Part shown: in pieces, positions 61,710 to 64,000 of the stretch | How positions within the stretch are numbered: position 1 is the first letter of the stretch | Layout: each line of letters begins with the position of its first letter | Assembly (NCBI RefSeq): GCF_014651535.1 | Contig: NZ_BMXB01000014.1 | Coordinates: 28,039 to 92,038, forward strand | DNA length: 64,000 nucleotides | Direction of reading: 5' to 3' | DNA from: Salinimicrobium marinum | GTDB lineage: Bacteria > Bacteroidota > Bacteroidia > Flavobacteriales > Flavobacteriaceae | Made by a program: the position numbers and the translations under genes | Notes under the pieces: model-generated | The model's database searches: none | What the model was told of the DNA's origin: nothing | Seen by the model: the letters and a program-made list of their open reading frames with translations, nothing else

Positions 61710-62996
61710 ATGCACAAAAAATTCTACCTGTCTCTGCTACTGGCAGCTTTAGTGCTATTTTCTTCCTGCGAAAAAGAAGAGGATGTTTCCCAAACCGACT
61801 ACTCTATCAAATCTACTTCAGGATTTGAACTCATCAGCCGGCATTCGAATGGCTGGATAAAAGAAGGTCAATATCAGCTAACCGGAGGGCCAACCAATGA
61901 ATTCGAATACTACGAAAACGGCTACATAAAATCGGCCAAAGTATATGCCAGTTATCCGCAGCAGCACCTGTATATGGAAATAAGTCGTAGTGAGGATAAC
62001 AAGCCGCTCTGGTCCAGATATTTCCAACCCGATGGAGAGCTTTGGTTTGAAACCGAATATTCCAACGGGCTTCCCTCGGTTAAAAAGGTGTACAGCGAGG
62101 AAGGTACGGCTATTCACAATTATACCCATGGTGAGCTGAGTTCGATTGAATTTACAGCGGCTGATAATAGCAGCACCAGCACCACTACCTACAATGCAGC
62201 AGCCGGAACCCGGAAAGTCACTATTACCAGCAACGGACAAATAATTCTGGAGGAAAACTATCCTTACAAGGAACAGGTTGGTGCAGGAATTTATACGAGT
62301 AATTATGTTCCCGTTGCTAATCCTTTTGGGGCTACTGAAACTTCCTATTTCAAGCTGAATCAATCCTCTTCCAAAAGTCCAGTATGGCGTAACAATGCCA
62401 ATGCAATAGAGTTTATGTTTCCGTATCGGCTGTTCAATAAGTATTACGATCCGGGAGATTACTTTGCTACCAGGTTTGCTGTAAGCACCGAGTTGTACCA
62501 AACGGTCATTGAGCAATTTCCGGTAACCGAAAATGGCGTTTTGATTGGTGGGGGCAAGTACGAGGACGGTTACGATTACTTTTACAACAAAAGGGAAGTA
62601 CGGGACTCACTGGCAAAAGTTTACGAGGAAAATCCGGCGCTGTACAAATTGAAATACGGAAACGAATATATCGAAAAACAAGGTTATGGAAGAGTCTTTT
62701 TTGTGATTGGTGCTATCCGAAATCTACCTACAAGCAACAACGCAGCCAATGACCTGAAAGATATAGCCCGCAGACAGATGGATGCAATGCTATACGGCGG
62801 CACCGGCATCACTCCTGAAGAACAGGAAATGCTGGATAAAGTATGGTTTGAAATTAAATTCTTCTCCTCTCTAAAAGAACACCGAAACGGACTGGTAATA
62901 GATTCTGCAGAGGATTACAACAATGCCCTGGAGGAACTGAATGCTTCAGATCTATCTATATTTCAATTGAAATACCAGTCGGTTGAGAATTTATAA
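61710..62996 (+). CDS. lipoprotein, possibly cytolysin-like in its C-terminal half
   Basis: A 428-residue lipoprotein (lipobox LFSSC, then EKEED). The first 110 mature residues contain MORN-like strands (NGWIKEGQYQLTG, FEYYENGYIKSAKVY). The second half has ENPALYKLKYGNEYIEKQGY followed by GRVFFVIGAIRN, helices, and a final SIFQLKYQSVENL. The YGR-hydrophobic block after a Pro/Tyr segment and the closing strand recall thiol-activated cytolysins (YGRxxYLKLETTS), but similarity is short and I treat it as a hypothesis. I start at the ATG at 61710, since the codon before it is TTG. Otherwise function unknown. Confidence 0.75.
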   Translation: MHKKFYLSLLLAALVLFSSCEKEEDVSQTDYSIKSTSGFELISRHSNGWIKEGQYQLTGGPTNEFEYYENGYIKSAKVYASYPQQHLYMEISRSEDNKPLWSRYFQPDGELWFETEYSNGLPSVKKVYSEEGTAIHNYTHGELSSIEFTAADNSSTSTTTYNAAAGTRKVTITSNGQIILEENYPYKEQVGAGIYTSNYVPVANPFGATETSYFKLNQSSSKSPVWRNNANAIEFMFPYRLFNKYYDPGDYFATRFAVSTELYQTVIEQFPVTENGVLIGGGKYEDGYDYFYNKREVRDSLAKVYEENPALYKLKYGNEYIEKQGYGRVFFVIGAIRNLPTSNNAANDLKDIARRQMDAMLYGGTGITPEEQEMLDKVWFEIKFFSSLKEHRNGLVIDSAEDYNNALEELNASDLSIFQLKYQSVENL

Positions 62997-63041
62997 TATA
63001 AATGAATCTACTGTTAAGTTAATGAGTGCGTTGCCATACAT

Positions 63042-63920
63042 ATGAAACAAACCTGCTTAATATTGCTTCTTATTCCAATAGTTGGATTTTCACAAATGCG
63101 TGAACGTTTAAATATAACAGATTTAGAACGTTACGGACTTAAAGGTTCAGTATTGGAGATTATTCACAAAGAATACGAACCCAAATTTTCAAATGATTCA
63201 ACATATACACTAGAATTGTATGATTTTCTTGCACCTCACAATTATAAACTCGAGTTTAATCAAAACGGTAACTTAAATACTCGAACAGAATTAAGAAAGG
63301 AAAACGATTCATTAATTGCCGGAGCAATTTGGAATTATAAATACGATCAAAATAAAAGAATTTTACAAGAAAAGAGAATTTCTTACCAATACTCAAAAGA
63401 CACAACTATTTGGAATTACGAATACAAAGGAGATTCTATTATTAACGTCCAGCAACTTGATAAAACTTACAAAGTTCTTTACTATACTTATCGGCAAGAA
63501 GGAAATTTTGAGTATCTAAATCACGCTAATTCTGACAGTTCTTATATTACCAAAAAATTATTTGTTTATGATAACCTGAATAGGTTGACTCGTATGGAAG
63601 ATTATGCCGATAAGGAATTTGTTCAGGATATGAGGATATCAACCTATAACGATACGATTAGTAATAATAAGTTCAAAGAAATTGTGATTTGGACTAAACA
63701 CGACAATAGCTTTTATAACGAATTTGAATACGATAAAAACGGAAATGTTATAACAATGATAATTGGGAATTTCTCAGAAGACAAAAAGTCTATCAACAGA
63801 TATGAATATATTTATGATGATAGAAACAATTGGATTGAGAAGAGACATATCGGTTGGAGAGGAAAATTATCAACAGTTTTTAAACGTGAAATAAGATATT
63901 ATGAAATACCCATGATTTAG
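63042..63920 (+). CDS. secreted protein with YD/RHS-like strand repeats
   Basis: A 292-residue exported protein with a signal peptide to about IVGFSQ. The body is a string of strands of the type KLEFNQNGNLNTRTEL, YDNLNRLTRMEDY, FEYDKNGNVITMII and YIYDDRNNWIEKRHI, like the YD-repeat style of many Bacteroidota RHS-related proteins but without toxin domain. I do not know a function. It begins 45 bases after the preceding lipoprotein gene and may be co-transcribed; its base composition is more AT-rich than the gene before it. Confidence 0.78.
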   Translation: MKQTCLILLLIPIVGFSQMRERLNITDLERYGLKGSVLEIIHKEYEPKFSNDSTYTLELYDFLAPHNYKLEFNQNGNLNTRTELRKENDSLIAGAIWNYKYDQNKRILQEKRISYQYSKDTTIWNYEYKGDSIINVQQLDKTYKVLYYTYRQEGNFEYLNHANSDSSYITKKLFVYDNLNRLTRMEDYADKEFVQDMRISTYNDTISNNKFKEIVIWTKHDNSFYNEFEYDKNGNVITMIIGNFSEDKKSINRYEYIYDDRNNWIEKRHIGWRGKLSTVFKREIRYYEIPMI

Positions 63921-63983
63921 CACACGCAAACACCGATGAGTTTTTTGCTTAAATTTAGGTAAGGATTTAAAAACTTATCATTT

Positions 63984-64000
63984 ATGAAAGCAATTGACTA
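63984..64000 (+). CDS. possible start of a next gene, cut by the window edge
   Basis: An ATG at 63984 opens MKAID before the window ends. There is too little to identify; it may not be a gene. Confidence 0.2.

Overview
The window looks like a chromosome segment of a marine Flavobacteriaceae bacterium close to Gramella, Salegentibacter, Salinimicrobium or Zunongwangia. This rests on several things: the compact intergenic regions, many start regions preceded by the Bacteroidota -7 box TAnnTTTG, a SusC/SusD polysaccharide locus, a type IX secretion (T9SS) sorting domain, a HemJ-type heme pathway and short intergenic repeats carrying the Bacteroidota GTCATTCTGAA..TTCAGAATCT core. No phage, integrase, transposase or CRISPR array is visible.

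Layout. 1-8571 is a heme cluster. hemE, hemD, hemC and hemA read leftwards; an AraC regulator, a ThuA-like protein, hemH and hemJ read rightwards. A ParE-type toxin-antitoxin pair sits between hemH and hemJ. 8616-15890 holds housekeeping genes: an NtrY-like kinase, a crotonase, a PA0069-type radical SAM protein, an HD hydrolase, an acyltransferase, a PepSY membrane protein and a bacilliredoxin. 16066-24507 is rich in metal and envelope genes: a TerB/J-domain protein, an operon of outer-membrane protein, MntR-like regulator and ZIP transporter, then feoA-feoB plus a 49-residue FeoB-associated Cys-rich protein, SCO and RseP. A lipoprotein phosphatase and two tandem tRNA-Asn genes follow, then decayed coding sequence (26604-27046). 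27311-37481 encodes a 3081-residue T9SS surface protein built from repeat arrays, followed by a beta-barrel protein. 37634-43655 has an acyl-CoA ligase, proC, an M28 peptidase, an alarmone-hydrolase-like HD protein and a lipoprotein with HGxPGHxC repeats. 43764-58544 is a beta-glucan (laminarin-type) utilisation locus: sensor-regulator, SusC, SusD, a PKD/carbohydrate-binding lipoprotein, GH16, GH3 and GH16. 58764-64000 holds a DUF2490 protein, tRNA-Arg, DinB, a WYL regulator and two secreted proteins of uncertain function.

How it fits together. HemA-HemC-HemD-HemE-HemJ-HemH cover most of the C5, protoporphyrin-dependent route to heme. FeoAB and the PepSY protein supply or handle iron. Three loci (the AraC gene, the PepSY gene and feoAB) carry a similar 7-1-7 inverted repeat of the form TTAGAnTnATTnTAA, which resembles Fur/PerR boxes; it overlaps the predicted transcription start at the PepSY gene and feoA, and lies farther downstream of the best -7 box at the AraC gene. 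This candidate iron/heme regulon is, to me, the most testable new signal here. Others are a family of 78-137 bp inverted repeats (four copies, two inside operons), the very young duplication inside the giant repeat protein, the toxin-antitoxin insertion in the heme operon and a possible cytolysin-like fold at 61710-62996.
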